A stretch of 64,000 nt of DNA, from positions 220,524 through 284,523 of the forward strand of contig NZ_JAHLQC010000003.1 of the NCBI RefSeq assembly GCF_018918265.1. The letters are read 5' to 3'. The number at the start of each line of letters is the position of its first letter. Position 1 is the stretch's first letter. Of the stretch, positions 8,035 through 16,888 are shown in pieces. Position numbers and translations under genes: made by a program. This DNA is from Falcatimonas sp. MSJ-15 (lineage in GTDB: Bacteria > Bacillota > Clostridia > Lachnospirales > Lachnospiraceae). Under the pieces are notes generated by a model. That model saw only the letters and a list, made by a program, of their open reading frames with translations. It was not told the origin of the DNA and did no database searches.

Positions 8035-8115
8035 TATACAACAGTCTGACAGATTGTAATATAATCAAACTGCCAGGCTGTTGTATTATATTATAATCTG
8101 TCAGACTGTTGTATA
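8035..8115. repeat. Three-arm dyad after lgt
   Basis: An outer 30-bp stem (TACAACAGTCTGACAGATT against AATCTGTCAGACTGTTGTA, one mismatch beyond) encloses a third related copy, ACTGCCAGGCTGTTGT. The first arm can therefore pair with either the middle or the right arm. It probably ends lgt transcription in either direction, although it has no poly-T tail. Confidence 0.7.
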
Positions 8116-8235
8116 TTAGTGGCGAAATAATGAGATGCAGAAGTTTTTTTGAATATTAAGGTTTTAAATATTAAGATTGTAGATGACTAAAGATTTAAAA
8201 CTTTTCATGTAATTAATTTTCTATCTAAAAAGTGA

Positions 8236-8327
8236 GGAACTACTTGCCTGAAAAAGTTAAAAGAAACTATTTGCCTGAAAAAGTTAAAAGAAACTATTTG
8301 CCTGAAAAAGTTAAAAAAGATAACTTG
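8236..8327. repeat. 27-bp tandem repeat upstream of the bceR-like gene
   Basis: Three and a partial fourth copy of a 27-bp unit containing TTGCCTGAAAAAGTTAAAA. Copies 2 and 3 are identical; copy 1 has two changes. The last copy ends about 30 bp before the response-regulator start. Confidence 0.85.
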
Positions 8328-8356
8328 CTAATTAAGTAGAGTGGGGGAAAAAGTAT

Positions 8357-9034
8357 ATGTATAAGATATTTATAGTTGAAGATGATCCGGTAATAGCACA
8401 GACACTTGCTGATAATCTTTTTAAGTGGGGGTTTGAAGCAGTTGTGGCAGATGACCTATGGAATGTGACAGCACAGTTTGTAAAAGAAGAACCACATATA
8501 GTTATTATGGATATAGTCCTGCCTTGTTATAATGGATATTACTGGTGTAATGAGATTAGGAAGATATCTAAAGTTCCAATAATATTCCTGTCATCAAAGA
8601 ATGATAATATGGATATAGTCATGGCAATTAATATGGGTGGCGATGACTTTATATCAAAGCCATTTGCAACAGATATATTAGTTGCAAAGATTCAGGCAAT
8701 GCTTAGAAGAACTTATGATTATAAGAGTGAGAATAGTGATAATATAGAACATAGAGGAGCTGTACTTTTGCTTGGAGAGGCAAGTCTTGTATACAAGAAT
8801 CAAAAGATAGAACTTACTAAGAATGAATTCAGAATATTAGAAGTACTTATGCGTAATAAGAATAATATAGTAAGCAGAGATAAGATAATGAAGAAATTGT
8901 GGAATGATGACAGCTTTATAGATGATAATACACTTACAGTTAATCTTAACAGGCTCAGAAAAAAACTTGATGCAGCAGGACTTACAGAGTTTATTGAGAC
9001 TAAAAAGGGGCTTGGATATATGGTATCTGATTAA
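8357..9034 (+). CDS. OmpR-family response regulator, BceR-type
   Basis: 225 aa: receiver domain (residues 1-115) with acidic pocket EDD, phospho-acceptor Asp in VIMDIVLP, the Ser/Thr switch (FLSSKND) and Lys of ISKPF. It is followed by a winged-helix DNA-binding domain (LTKNEFRILEVL, DDNTLTVNLNRLRKKL, GLGYMV). It heads a BceR-S-A-B order (regulator, intramembrane-sensing kinase, ABC ATPase, FtsX-like permease), the module that detects and resists cell-wall-active peptides. The 27-bp repeats just upstream are candidate binding sites. The 3' end of the gene has been duplicated three times downstream. Confidence 0.9.
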   Translation: MYKIFIVEDDPVIAQTLADNLFKWGFEAVVADDLWNVTAQFVKEEPHIVIMDIVLPCYNGYYWCNEIRKISKVPIIFLSSKNDNMDIVMAINMGGDDFISKPFATDILVAKIQAMLRRTYDYKSENSDNIEHRGAVLLLGEASLVYKNQKIELTKNEFRILEVLMRNKNNIVSRDKIMKKLWNDDSFIDDNTLTVNLNRLRKKLDAAGLTEFIETKKGLGYMVSD

Positions 9035-9165
9035 AGATAGAAAAAACATAGATATATAGTACTTGATTAAAAGTGAAAAAAGGACATGGATATATAGTAC
9101 TTGATTAAAAGTGAAAAAAAGACATGGGTTATGGTATCCGATTAAAGATACGAAGTAAGACATAA
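9015..9165. repeat. 36-38-bp tandem repeat seeded by the 3' end of bceR
   Basis: The last codons and stop of the regulator gene (GGATATATGGTATCTGATTAA) and the following bases recur three more times with drift, at about 9051, 9089 and 9127. Each copy ends in a GACAT-like block. The repeats fill the gap to the kinase gene. Confidence 0.8.
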
Positions 9166-9227
9166 AGATATTTTTATAGTATATCAATGTGACTTATAAA
9201 AATATATAATGATTGGTGGGGAATGTA

Positions 9228-10289
9228 ATGTATAGAAGATTTGCAAAGCATGAGCGTGGAACGATAATTGTATATGTAGCAAGTATAATTCTTGCGATAT
9301 TATTTGCTATAGCATATGATATTAAACTTGAAGCTGTGCTTTATTATATAGGACTTGTAACGGAAGTAGAAGTGATATATCTTATTATAAGTTTTATAAT
9401 GTATGCTAGAAAGGTAAAACAGCTTGAGAAATATTCTAATAATATTAATATATTCAATAACAATATTTTGATTAAAAAAACAGATGATATAGAAGAAAAA
9501 TACGGTGATATAATTGATAAACTTTACAATCAGATTAATAATGAGATATCAGAAAAAGATAAAAAAATGAATGAACGAATATTATATTTTTCACTTTGGC
9601 TGCATCAGATTAAGACACCAATAGCAGCAATGAATCTGCTTGTTGAGAATATTGATAATAGTTCAAAGCTAGAGAGTGAATTATTTAAGATAGAACAGTA
9701 TGCTGAGACTGCGATTAGTTATCTTAAAACTGAGAATATGAAAGAGGATCTTGTAATTGACAGATATAATCTTAAAGATATTATAAGCCAATGTGTGAGA
9801 AAATATTCTGTATTATTTATTGAAAAAAGGATAGGCGTAAGCATGGGTGATCTCGATTATGAGATTACTACTGATGAAAAATGGCTATGTTTTGTAGTAG
9901 AACAGATACTATCTAATGCGATTAAATATTCAATAAATGGTACAGTTAAGATATATGCTTATGAAGAAGATACAGATATGCCATCAGAAGATAATAATAT
10001 CAGAGAAATAGAATATAATGCAGATAGAAAAATAGCAGATAATAAACAGAAAGTCTGCCTTGTGATAGAAGATGAAGGAATTGGAATAAGCAAAGAAGAT
10101 ATACTAAGAGTCTTTGACAATGGATATACAGGTCTTAATGGCAGACGGGATAAGAAAGCAAGTGGAATAGGACTTTATCTTACAAAGATTGTATGTGATG
10201 CACTTAATCATAAGATAGATATTGAATCAGAACCTGGAAAAGGAACACGAGTGAGTATACATTTAAATATCGCATTAAGAAGTGCCTGA
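9228..10289 (+). CDS. Intramembrane-sensing histidine kinase, BceS-type
   Basis: About 353 aa. Two N-terminal TM helices with almost no loop between them are the hallmark of intramembrane-sensing kinases. A dimerisation/phospho-acceptor segment follows (SLWLHQIKTPIAAMN, His as acceptor), then a HATPase domain with N-box LSNAIKYS, G1 DEGIGIS and G2 GIGLYL. It senses peptide stress through the BceAB transporter rather than by its own extracellular domain (family knowledge). ATG 9228 is chosen because GGTGGGG lies 7 bp upstream; the longer frame opens at a TTG without such a site. A short hairpin overlaps the stop. Confidence 0.9.
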   Translation: MYRRFAKHERGTIIVYVASIILAILFAIAYDIKLEAVLYYIGLVTEVEVIYLIISFIMYARKVKQLEKYSNNINIFNNNILIKKTDDIEEKYGDIIDKLYNQINNEISEKDKKMNERILYFSLWLHQIKTPIAAMNLLVENIDNSSKLESELFKIEQYAETAISYLKTENMKEDLVIDRYNLKDIISQCVRKYSVLFIEKRIGVSMGDLDYEITTDEKWLCFVVEQILSNAIKYSINGTVKIYAYEEDTDMPSEDNNIREIEYNADRKIADNKQKVCLVIEDEGIGISKEDILRVFDNGYTGLNGRRDKKASGIGLYLTKIVCDALNHKIDIESEPGKGTRVSIHLNIALRSA

Positions 10290-10321
10290 CTTACAAAAAT
10301 GTAAGTTAGGCATATTATTTT
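10284..10321 (+). terminator. Hairpin at the end of bceS, probable attenuator
   Basis: GCCTGACTTAC pairs with GTAAGTTAGGC, spans the kinase stop codon, and is followed by an AT-rich tail. It would reduce, or separate, transcription into the transporter genes. Confidence 0.55.
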
Positions 10322-10419
10322 GTAATGTTAAGTTATGGAACGGAGACAGAGAATAACGTAAGATTATATTGTAACAAGCAGGCGAAGAATTAGTAAGAGA
10401 TAAGGACAAGGAGGACATT

Positions 10420-11187
10420 ATGTCATTATTACAGGTAAATAATATTAAGAAAATATACACACAACGTTTCTCAAGACAACAGTATGTCGCACTTAATAAT
10501 GTTAATTTTAAAGTTGAAGAAGGAGAGTTTGTTGCAATTATGGGACCGTCAGGAGCCGGTAAGACAACACTTCTTAATATACTTGCATCATTAGACAGAG
10601 TGACAAGTGGAGAAGTACTTCTTGATGGAAGAGATATGGGAAGTATTAAAGAGAGTGAACTTGCATCATTTAGACGTAATAATCTTGGATTTGTATTTCA
10701 GGATTTTAATCTTCTTGATACATTCACACTTAAGGACAATATATTTCTTCCATTAGTGTTATCACAGGAGAATTATGAAGAGATGTCAGCTAAACTTCAA
10801 CCGATAGCAAAGACACTTGATATAACAGATATTCTTGAAAAATATCCATACGAAGTATCAGGAGGACAAAAACAAAGATGTGCAGTTGCAAGAGCAATAA
10901 TAACAAAACCTAAGATACTTCTTGCAGATGAACCAACAGGAGCACTTGATTCTAAATCAAGTAATAATCTTCTTAATATGTTTGAATCAATTAACCGAAG
11001 TGGTCAGACAATAGTAATGGTAACGCATAGTTCGTATGCAGCAAGTTACGCTAACAGAGTTATGTTCATTAAGGACGGCGAAGTATATAGTGAGATATAC
11101 AAAGGTGACAGAACAAGAAAAGAATTCCTTGATAAGATAGTATCTAATCTTCTTGTAATGTCAGATGGAGGTGTTTCAATTGGTTAG
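10420..11187 (+). CDS. ABC transporter ATPase, BceA-type
   Basis: 255-aa nucleotide-binding subunit of the peptide-resistance transporter. Walker A is GPSGAGKTT, the Q-loop lies in VFQDFNLLD, the signature is VSGGQKQR, Walker B is ILLADEPTGALD, and the H-loop His is in MVTHS. This fits the LolD/MacB/BceA group. AAGGAGG precedes the ATG. The permease frame overlaps its 3' end, so the two subunits are translationally coupled. Confidence 0.93.
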   Translation: MSLLQVNNIKKIYTQRFSRQQYVALNNVNFKVEEGEFVAIMGPSGAGKTTLLNILASLDRVTSGEVLLDGRDMGSIKESELASFRRNNLGFVFQDFNLLDTFTLKDNIFLPLVLSQENYEEMSAKLQPIAKTLDITDILEKYPYEVSGGQKQRCAVARAIITKPKILLADEPTGALDSKSSNNLLNMFESINRSGQTIVMVTHSSYAASYANRVMFIKDGEVYSEIYKGDRTRKEFLDKIVSNLLVMSDGGVSIG

Positions 11188-13240
11188 AAAATTATATATG
11201 AAGATGTCGCTTGATAATATAAAACGTAATAAAGAGATAACACTTCCATATATGATTGCAATGGCGGTATTATTTTTTATGTTTGATCTTGTGCTTGCAG
11301 TTGCATTTAACAAAGGAACAGAAGGTATGCCGGGTGGAGATGCAGTAAGAACTCTGTTTACAGTAGGAACAGTAGTATTATTATTCATAGCGATAGCATT
11401 TGCAGTATATCTTAATAATTTTGTGATAAAAAAACGTATAAAAGAATATGGAATGTATAACATACTTGGTCTTGAAAAAAAGCATGTAATAATGATAATG
11501 CTCTTAGAAAATACAATAATATATGTACTTTCATTTGTTATTGGAACAGTACTTGCTTTATCATTGTCAAAAATAATATTTATGTTATTTTTAAAAATAT
11601 GTCATACGTCAGAGAATTCAAGATTTATATTTAGTATATATCCATATCAGAAATCAGCAGAATTATTTATTATTACATATATAGTCATATCAATTAAGAA
11701 TATAATCACTGTAATACGTTTTAATTCAATTGAATTATTAAAAACAGATAAAAAAGGTGATAAGACATCAGTATTTGAATATGTAATAGCATTGGCAGGA
11801 ATTGTAATTATGGCAATCTCATATTATGTTGCAAACAGAGTAGATAATGAAACTGATGCAACAGTATACTTTATGTTTTGTGCACTTGGAGTAATAATTG
11901 CCACATATATGATATTCCCCGCTGGAAGTCATATACTACTAAGAAGACTTAAAAATAATAAAAAATTCTATTATCGCCCCACTAATTTTATATCAACAGG
12001 AAGTCTTATGTACAGAATGAGACAGAATGCAATAGGGCTTGCAAGTATATGCATATTAAGTACAATGGTCGTAGTAACCGGTGCATATAGTTTTTCATTA
12101 TTTTTCTCAGCTGAAGCTAATAGTAAAATATTAAGACCGGATGATATAGCATATACTATGTCAGAAGGTGACAATGTTATGCTTACAAAAGACTTAGTAT
12201 ATGATATAGCTAAGAAAAACAATGTTACAATAGATGATTATCGCAGATATAATTACAGATTATATGCAGGAGAACTTAATGATGGAGAATTTACAAGATA
12301 CTCAGGCGATGAAAGTGCTTATACTAAAGTAATACTTATAGAACTTGCAGATTATGAAGAATTAACAGGACAGAATATTATACTTGATAAAAATCAGATA
12401 TTATTATTTACATCAGATGAATATAAAGAAGATACTTTATCTATAAATAATGCAAAATATACAATCGTAAATGCCGATAAGAATAATATACTTACAAGTC
12501 ATAAGTATTCAAAAGAGAAACAGAGAATATATATTGTTGCAAGGGAGGATGATATATATGAAATTCGTAAAGAATATTATAAGATGTGTTATGTTAGTTA
12601 CGATTGGAACAGTTATGGGGATAATGATGTCAATTCCACAGGTGCGGATAATGAGGAAATGTCTGTAGAAGATGAACTTAATGCATTATTAGAAGATGAT
12701 GAGGCGAAATATACAAAAGTAATTATTAATTGTAGTGGTGATGATAAAGACAGATATAATTATGCAAAGGAATTAAAAGAAAATTATGAGTATAAAGCTC
12801 CGAATTATTCATTTGTAGCTTATGAACTGTATCTTGAGGAGAACTATGCCATATTTGGAGGAACAGTATTTCTTGGTATCTTCTGTATAATAATATTTCT
12901 TACAATAACGATTCTGATAATATATTTTAAACAGGTCAATGAAGGATATGAAGACAGAGAGCGATTTGTGATACTTCAAAAAGTAGGAATGGATAAGCAG
13001 ATGGTTGTAAAGACTATTAACCGCCAGATTATGATAGTATTTTTTGCACCGCTTATTGTAAGCATAATACATGTGTTTGCGGCACTTAAATCATTAAAAC
13101 TTATGATTATGTATTTTCAGACAATGAATATGAGTCTTATATATGGCTGCATTATCGGAATGCTCATTATATTTGTAGCTGTGTATTTTATAGTATACAA
13201 AATAACGTCAAAGGTATATTATGGAATAGTTAAATTCTAA
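11180..13240 (+). CDS. FtsX-like ABC permease, BceB-type
   Basis: About 686-aa permease with the BceB layout: one TM, then a group of TMs, a large extracellular domain (roughly residues 310-570) that recognises the peptide or lipid-II complex, and three final TMs. The TTG at 11180 is preferred over the ATG at 11165. GGAGGTG (11167-11173) lies 6 bp before the TTG, and the predicted N-terminus (VRKLYMKMSLDNIKRNK) then matches BceB starts. The extracellular part holds an acidic insert (DELNALLEDDEAK). With 8357-11187 it completes a BceRSAB module. The specific antibiotic cannot be read from sequence. Confidence 0.88.
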   Translation: MVRKLYMKMSLDNIKRNKEITLPYMIAMAVLFFMFDLVLAVAFNKGTEGMPGGDAVRTLFTVGTVVLLFIAIAFAVYLNNFVIKKRIKEYGMYNILGLEKKHVIMIMLLENTIIYVLSFVIGTVLALSLSKIIFMLFLKICHTSENSRFIFSIYPYQKSAELFIITYIVISIKNIITVIRFNSIELLKTDKKGDKTSVFEYVIALAGIVIMAISYYVANRVDNETDATVYFMFCALGVIIATYMIFPAGSHILLRRLKNNKKFYYRPTNFISTGSLMYRMRQNAIGLASICILSTMVVVTGAYSFSLFFSAEANSKILRPDDIAYTMSEGDNVMLTKDLVYDIAKKNNVTIDDYRRYNYRLYAGELNDGEFTRYSGDESAYTKVILIELADYEELTGQNIILDKNQILLFTSDEYKEDTLSINNAKYTIVNADKNNILTSHKYSKEKQRIYIVAREDDIYEIRKEYYKMCYVSYDWNSYGDNDVNSTGADNEEMSVEDELNALLEDDEAKYTKVIINCSGDDKDRYNYAKELKENYEYKAPNYSFVAYELYLEENYAIFGGTVFLGIFCIIIFLTITILIIYFKQVNEGYEDRERFVILQKVGMDKQMVVKTINRQIMIVFFAPLIVSIIHVFAALKSLKLMIMYFQTMNMSLIYGCIIGMLIIFVAVYFIVYKITSKVYYGIVKF

Positions 13241-13258
13241 ACAGATTGGCGGGATTAT

Positions 13259-13834
13259 ATGGAGATATGTGGAGAGAAAGTAATACTTAGAGATCTTACA
13301 AAAGAAGATATTGAGAAAAGATTATACTTTAATACTGTAGATATAGAGTGGCAGATGTGGGATTCGCCATGGCAGTATGAAGGAATGACAAAAGAAGAAA
13401 AAGAATATGAACTATCAGAGATGAAAGAGAGTATGGAGAACTGGCTTAAGAAGAATAAGAATATGCCAGATACAGACAGACGTTATGAATTTCAGATAGC
13501 TGACAAAGTGACAGGTGAATGTATAGGGTGGTGCATTGCATATCATATTAATGATGATTATGAGTATGATACAAGAGGAGAGTATATTGCAGTAGGAATA
13601 GATCTGCCACCAGAAGATATGCGAGGTAAAGGTTATGGAATGGAAGCACTTGGTATGTTCATAGAATATCTAAAAAAAGTCTTTGATGCCAGAATATATA
13701 CACAGACATGGTCAGGCAATGTGGCTATGGTAAGACTTGCAGGCAAGCTTGGCTTTGTAGAATGTAACAGAGTAGCCGGTATATATGAAAAAGATGGCAT
13801 AGTCTATGACGAAGTTACATACAGACTCAAATGA
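13259..13834 (+). CDS. GNAT acetyltransferase (RimJ/RimL-like)
   Basis: 191 aa. The N-terminus VILRDLTKED is typical of the RimJ/RimL branch, and the acetyl-CoA loop is in RGKGYGMEAL. It ends in the usual LGFVE and GIVYDEVTYRLK strands. It could acetylate protein N-termini or a small molecule; the substrate is not evident. GGCGGGA precedes the ATG, 18 bp after bceB, so it may be co-transcribed with that operon. Confidence 0.85.
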   Translation: MEICGEKVILRDLTKEDIEKRLYFNTVDIEWQMWDSPWQYEGMTKEEKEYELSEMKESMENWLKKNKNMPDTDRRYEFQIADKVTGECIGWCIAYHINDDYEYDTRGEYIAVGIDLPPEDMRGKGYGMEALGMFIEYLKKVFDARIYTQTWSGNVAMVRLAGKLGFVECNRVAGIYEKDGIVYDEVTYRLK

Positions 13835-13959
13835 TAAGGATAGATAGTTTTATTTATTGCGTTATTTTTTGACGTATCAATGGCTGATGTGTTAGAATAA
13901 TCAGGTAACTGATAACCGGCAGTCATTGAGACTGTCTATTGAAGATGAGGAATGTAATT

Positions 13960-15915
13960 ATGTTATACCAGATTTCAAATGGTTGTGTTGCATTTGCAGA
14001 CAATACCGTTTTAGAACATATTAATTTTGAGATACGTAATACAGAGAAGATAGCGATTGTTGGACGTAATGGATGTGGTAAGACAACTCTTCTTAAACTT
14101 ATATCAGGAGAAGTTGACCTCACTAAGAGAGATAGTGATGAAGATGTATTCATAGCTAAGTCAGGCAGACCAGAGATTGGTTATCTTAGACAGATAGCGT
14201 TTGATGATATTAATCTTCCGATGGAAAAAGAAGTAAGAAAAGCCTTTGCACATATTGAGAATATGAAAGCAGAGATAGACAGGCTTGCAAGTGAGCTTGA
14301 ATATGATCATTCAGAGCAGAAAGTTAAATCATATACAAATCTTATGGATAATTTTGAAGCTATCGGCGGATATTTTTATGAAAAAGAATATGAAGTACTT
14401 ATTCAGAAGTTTGGATTCAGTGAAGAAGATAAGAAGAAGCCTTTGTCTGAATTCTCAGGTGGACAGCAGACTAAGATAGCTTTTATTAAATTATTACTTA
14501 GTAAGCCTGATATATTATTACTTGATGAACCTACCAACCATCTGGATGTTGAGACAATTGAATGGCTTGAAGGATATATTAAGAATTATCCGAAAGCTGT
14601 TGTAGTTGTATCACATGACCGAATGTTTCTTGATAATATAGTTGATGTTGTATATGAGATAGAACATCATACAGCGAGAAGATATCCAGGTAATTATACT
14701 AACTTTGTAAAACGTAAACAGGAACTTTATGACAAACAGCTTAAAGATTATAAAGCTCAGCAAAAAGAGATTGAAAGACTTGAGACTATAGCGATTAAGT
14801 TTAAGAATAAGCCAACCAAAGCATCTATGGCACAGTCTAAGTTAAAAGCTATTGAGCATATGGATAAGATAGAGAAACCGGATGCATTTGATACTAAGAC
14901 TTTTCATGCTAACTTTAAACCTCTTATGGAGACAGGTAATGATGTCTTATTTGTAAAAGATCTTGAGATAGGTTATGACAGACCATTATCTACAGTATCA
15001 ATAGATATTAAGAAAGGCGATAAAGTAGGCATTCTTGGTGGTAATGGTCTTGGAAAATCTACTTTTTTAAAGACTATTATTAATGAGATTCCGGCTCTTT
15101 CCGGAAGTTACAAATATGGTGTTAATGTCCAGATAGGATATTTTGATCAGCAGATGGCTATGTATACAAGCGAAAAGCAGGTTATTGATGATTTGTGGGA
15201 TGAGTTTCCTAATCTTACTCAGACGCAAGTGCGTAATCTGCTTGGTGCATTTCTCTTCTCGGGAGATGATGTATTCAAAAAAGTAAGTATGCTCTCAGGT
15301 GGCGAAAAAGTAAGACTTGCACTTTGCAAGATATTTAAGCGACAGCCTAATGTTCTTATTCTTGATGAGCCTACTAACCATATGGATATTGTTGGTAAAG
15401 AGACACTTGAAGCTATGCTTAAAGAATTCCCTGGAACTTTAATATTTGTATCACATGACAGATATTTTGTAAAACAGGTATCTAATAAACTCCTTGTATT
15501 TGAGAATGGGACTACTAAGGAATATAGATTTGGCTATGATGATTATATGGAACAGGTTGCAAAACAGAGAGAAGCTAATGGTGATATGGTGAAGTTTAGC
15601 GGTAAAGGGACAAGTGATGTAAAACCTGTTAAAGAGAAAGATGCAGAGGAAGTTATGACTGCAGCCAAATCAAGTTATAACTTTGGTAAAGAAAAGTCGA
15701 AACTTGAGAGAAGACTTAAGAAAGTTGAAGATGCACTTCACGATAAAGAGACTAAGACAGATGAGCTTAAGGATATGCTTGCAGATCCTGCTATTCAGTC
15801 TGATTATATAAAGCTTGGTGAGATTCAGGCACAGATTGATGAACTTGAGATGGAGATACTTGAAGATATGGAAGAATGGGAGAATATCTCAACTGAACTT
15901 GAACAGTATCAGTAG
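13960..15915 (+). CDS. ABC-F family ATPase (Uup/YdiF-like)
   Basis: Soluble 651-aa protein with two ABC domains and no TM. Domain 1: Walker A GRNGCGKTT, signature FSGGQQTKI, Walker B LLLDEPTNHLD. A charged linker follows (residues about 245-310, KRKQELYDKQLKDYK), then domain 2: GGNGLGKST, LSGGEKVRL, LILDEPTNHMD. The last 90 residues form a charged coiled coil, as in Uup/YdiF. ABC-F proteins act on the ribosome. The coiled-coil tail favours a translation-factor or Uup-type role over antibiotic resistance. ATG 13960 is chosen for GATGAGG 9 bp upstream rather than the TTG at 13939. Confidence 0.92.
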   Translation: MLYQISNGCVAFADNTVLEHINFEIRNTEKIAIVGRNGCGKTTLLKLISGEVDLTKRDSDEDVFIAKSGRPEIGYLRQIAFDDINLPMEKEVRKAFAHIENMKAEIDRLASELEYDHSEQKVKSYTNLMDNFEAIGGYFYEKEYEVLIQKFGFSEEDKKKPLSEFSGGQQTKIAFIKLLLSKPDILLLDEPTNHLDVETIEWLEGYIKNYPKAVVVVSHDRMFLDNIVDVVYEIEHHTARRYPGNYTNFVKRKQELYDKQLKDYKAQQKEIERLETIAIKFKNKPTKASMAQSKLKAIEHMDKIEKPDAFDTKTFHANFKPLMETGNDVLFVKDLEIGYDRPLSTVSIDIKKGDKVGILGGNGLGKSTFLKTIINEIPALSGSYKYGVNVQIGYFDQQMAMYTSEKQVIDDLWDEFPNLTQTQVRNLLGAFLFSGDDVFKKVSMLSGGEKVRLALCKIFKRQPNVLILDEPTNHMDIVGKETLEAMLKEFPGTLIFVSHDRYFVKQVSNKLLVFENGTTKEYRFGYDDYMEQVAKQREANGDMVKFSGKGTSDVKPVKEKDAEEVMTAAKSSYNFGKEKSKLERRLKKVEDALHDKETKTDELKDMLADPAIQSDYIKLGEIQAQIDELEMEILEDMEEWENISTELEQYQ

Positions 15916-16001
15916 AAAGATTATATAGTATACGTGACAATAAGAGTATATACAATAAAAAGTTTTCACAGAAAGTTCACAAAAAATATTAATACTAACT
16001 A

Positions 16002-16030
16002 TTGACATGTCTGATAAAAGGTGTTATAAC
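16002..16030 (+). promoter_or_regulatory. Promoter of the L25 gene
   Basis: TTGACA (16002-16007), 17-bp spacer, TATAAC (16025-16030), about 75 bp before the start codon. Confidence 0.7.
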
Positions 16031-16104
16031 AGTGTCGTATCAAAGATAAACCTAGTGTGCACAGGCGAATTGATTAATTTTTATAATTTTGGAGGAAAAG
16101 TTAA

Positions 16105-16689
16105 ATGAATACTTTAAAAGCAGAAAAAAGAAATCAAAAAGCCAAGGCTTTGAGACGTGAAGGCTATGTAATTGGCAATTTAAGCGGACGAGAGATAGAG
16201 GGTTCAATACCTGTCAAGATGGTACAGGCAGATGTAACTGAACTATTTAAGACATGTAATAAGGGTAGTCAGATATACTTAGACGTTGAAGGTACTAAGT
16301 ATGATGCTCTTATCAAAACAGTAGATTATGATCCTGTTAAGAAGATGGTTATGGATATTGAATTCCAGGCACTTGTAAGCAATGAGAAGATTCATAACGT
16401 AGCCGAGATAGTTCTTTGTAATGAAGAAAAAGTAACAGAAGGTGTTCTTGAAGAACTTCTTGAAGAAGTATCTTACAAGGCATATCCAAAGGATCTTGTA
16501 GATAAGGTTGTAGTAGATGCAGGAGATATGAGAATTGGCGATACAATAAGAGTAAGAGATCTTGATATTGCCAAGAATCCTAATATTGAACTCCTTACCG
16601 ATTTAGATGCTATTGTTGTTAATGTAATCGCATCCAAGAATGTAGCTACTGATGATGATGCAGAAGAAGAAGGCGAAGAAGAAAAATAA
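16105..16689 (+). CDS. rplY: 50S ribosomal protein L25, general stress protein Ctc form
   Basis: Binds 5S rRNA in the large subunit. The 194-aa product has the N-terminal L25 beta-barrel (residues 1-95, with KALRREGYVIGNLSG and VDYDPVKK) and the C-terminal TL5/Ctc domain (95-180, with YPKDLVDKVVVDAGDMRIG), then an acidic tail (DDDAEEEGEEEK). The usual basic residues of the 5S contact are only partly kept. GGAGGAAAA lies 9 bp before the ATG. It is a single gene with its own promoter and terminators. Confidence 0.92.
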   Translation: MNTLKAEKRNQKAKALRREGYVIGNLSGREIEGSIPVKMVQADVTELFKTCNKGSQIYLDVEGTKYDALIKTVDYDPVKKMVMDIEFQALVSNEKIHNVAEIVLCNEEKVTEGVLEELLEEVSYKAYPKDLVDKVVVDAGDMRIGDTIRVRDLDIAKNPNIELLTDLDAIVVNVIASKNVATDDDAEEEGEEEK

Positions 16690-16774
16690 TTCTATATAGT
16701 TGATGATTAAGATATGCTTAATAAGCGGATTAATCATTAATGATAAACTGTAAATAGAGCAATAATAAATATAA

Positions 16775-16822
16775 TAAAAAACTCCCATGACAGAGAACTA
16801 AGCGCTGTTGTGGGAGTTTTTT
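16775..16822. terminator. Bidirectional terminator between rplY and the speE-like gene
   Basis: ACTCCCATGACAG pairs with CTGTTGTGGGAGT. A T-run follows on the + strand and an A-run precedes it, so it can end transcripts from both directions. Confidence 0.85.
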
Positions 16823-16865
16823 GGTTCTAAACTTTACTTGGGGGTAGAGTTTAGAACCGTTTTTC
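16823..16865 (+). terminator. Second terminator
   Basis: GGTTCTAAAC pairs with GTTTAGAACC and is followed by GTTTTTC; it lies directly next to the bidirectional terminator. Confidence 0.7.
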
Positions 16866-16888
16866 TATCTTATAGAACACTATATTTA

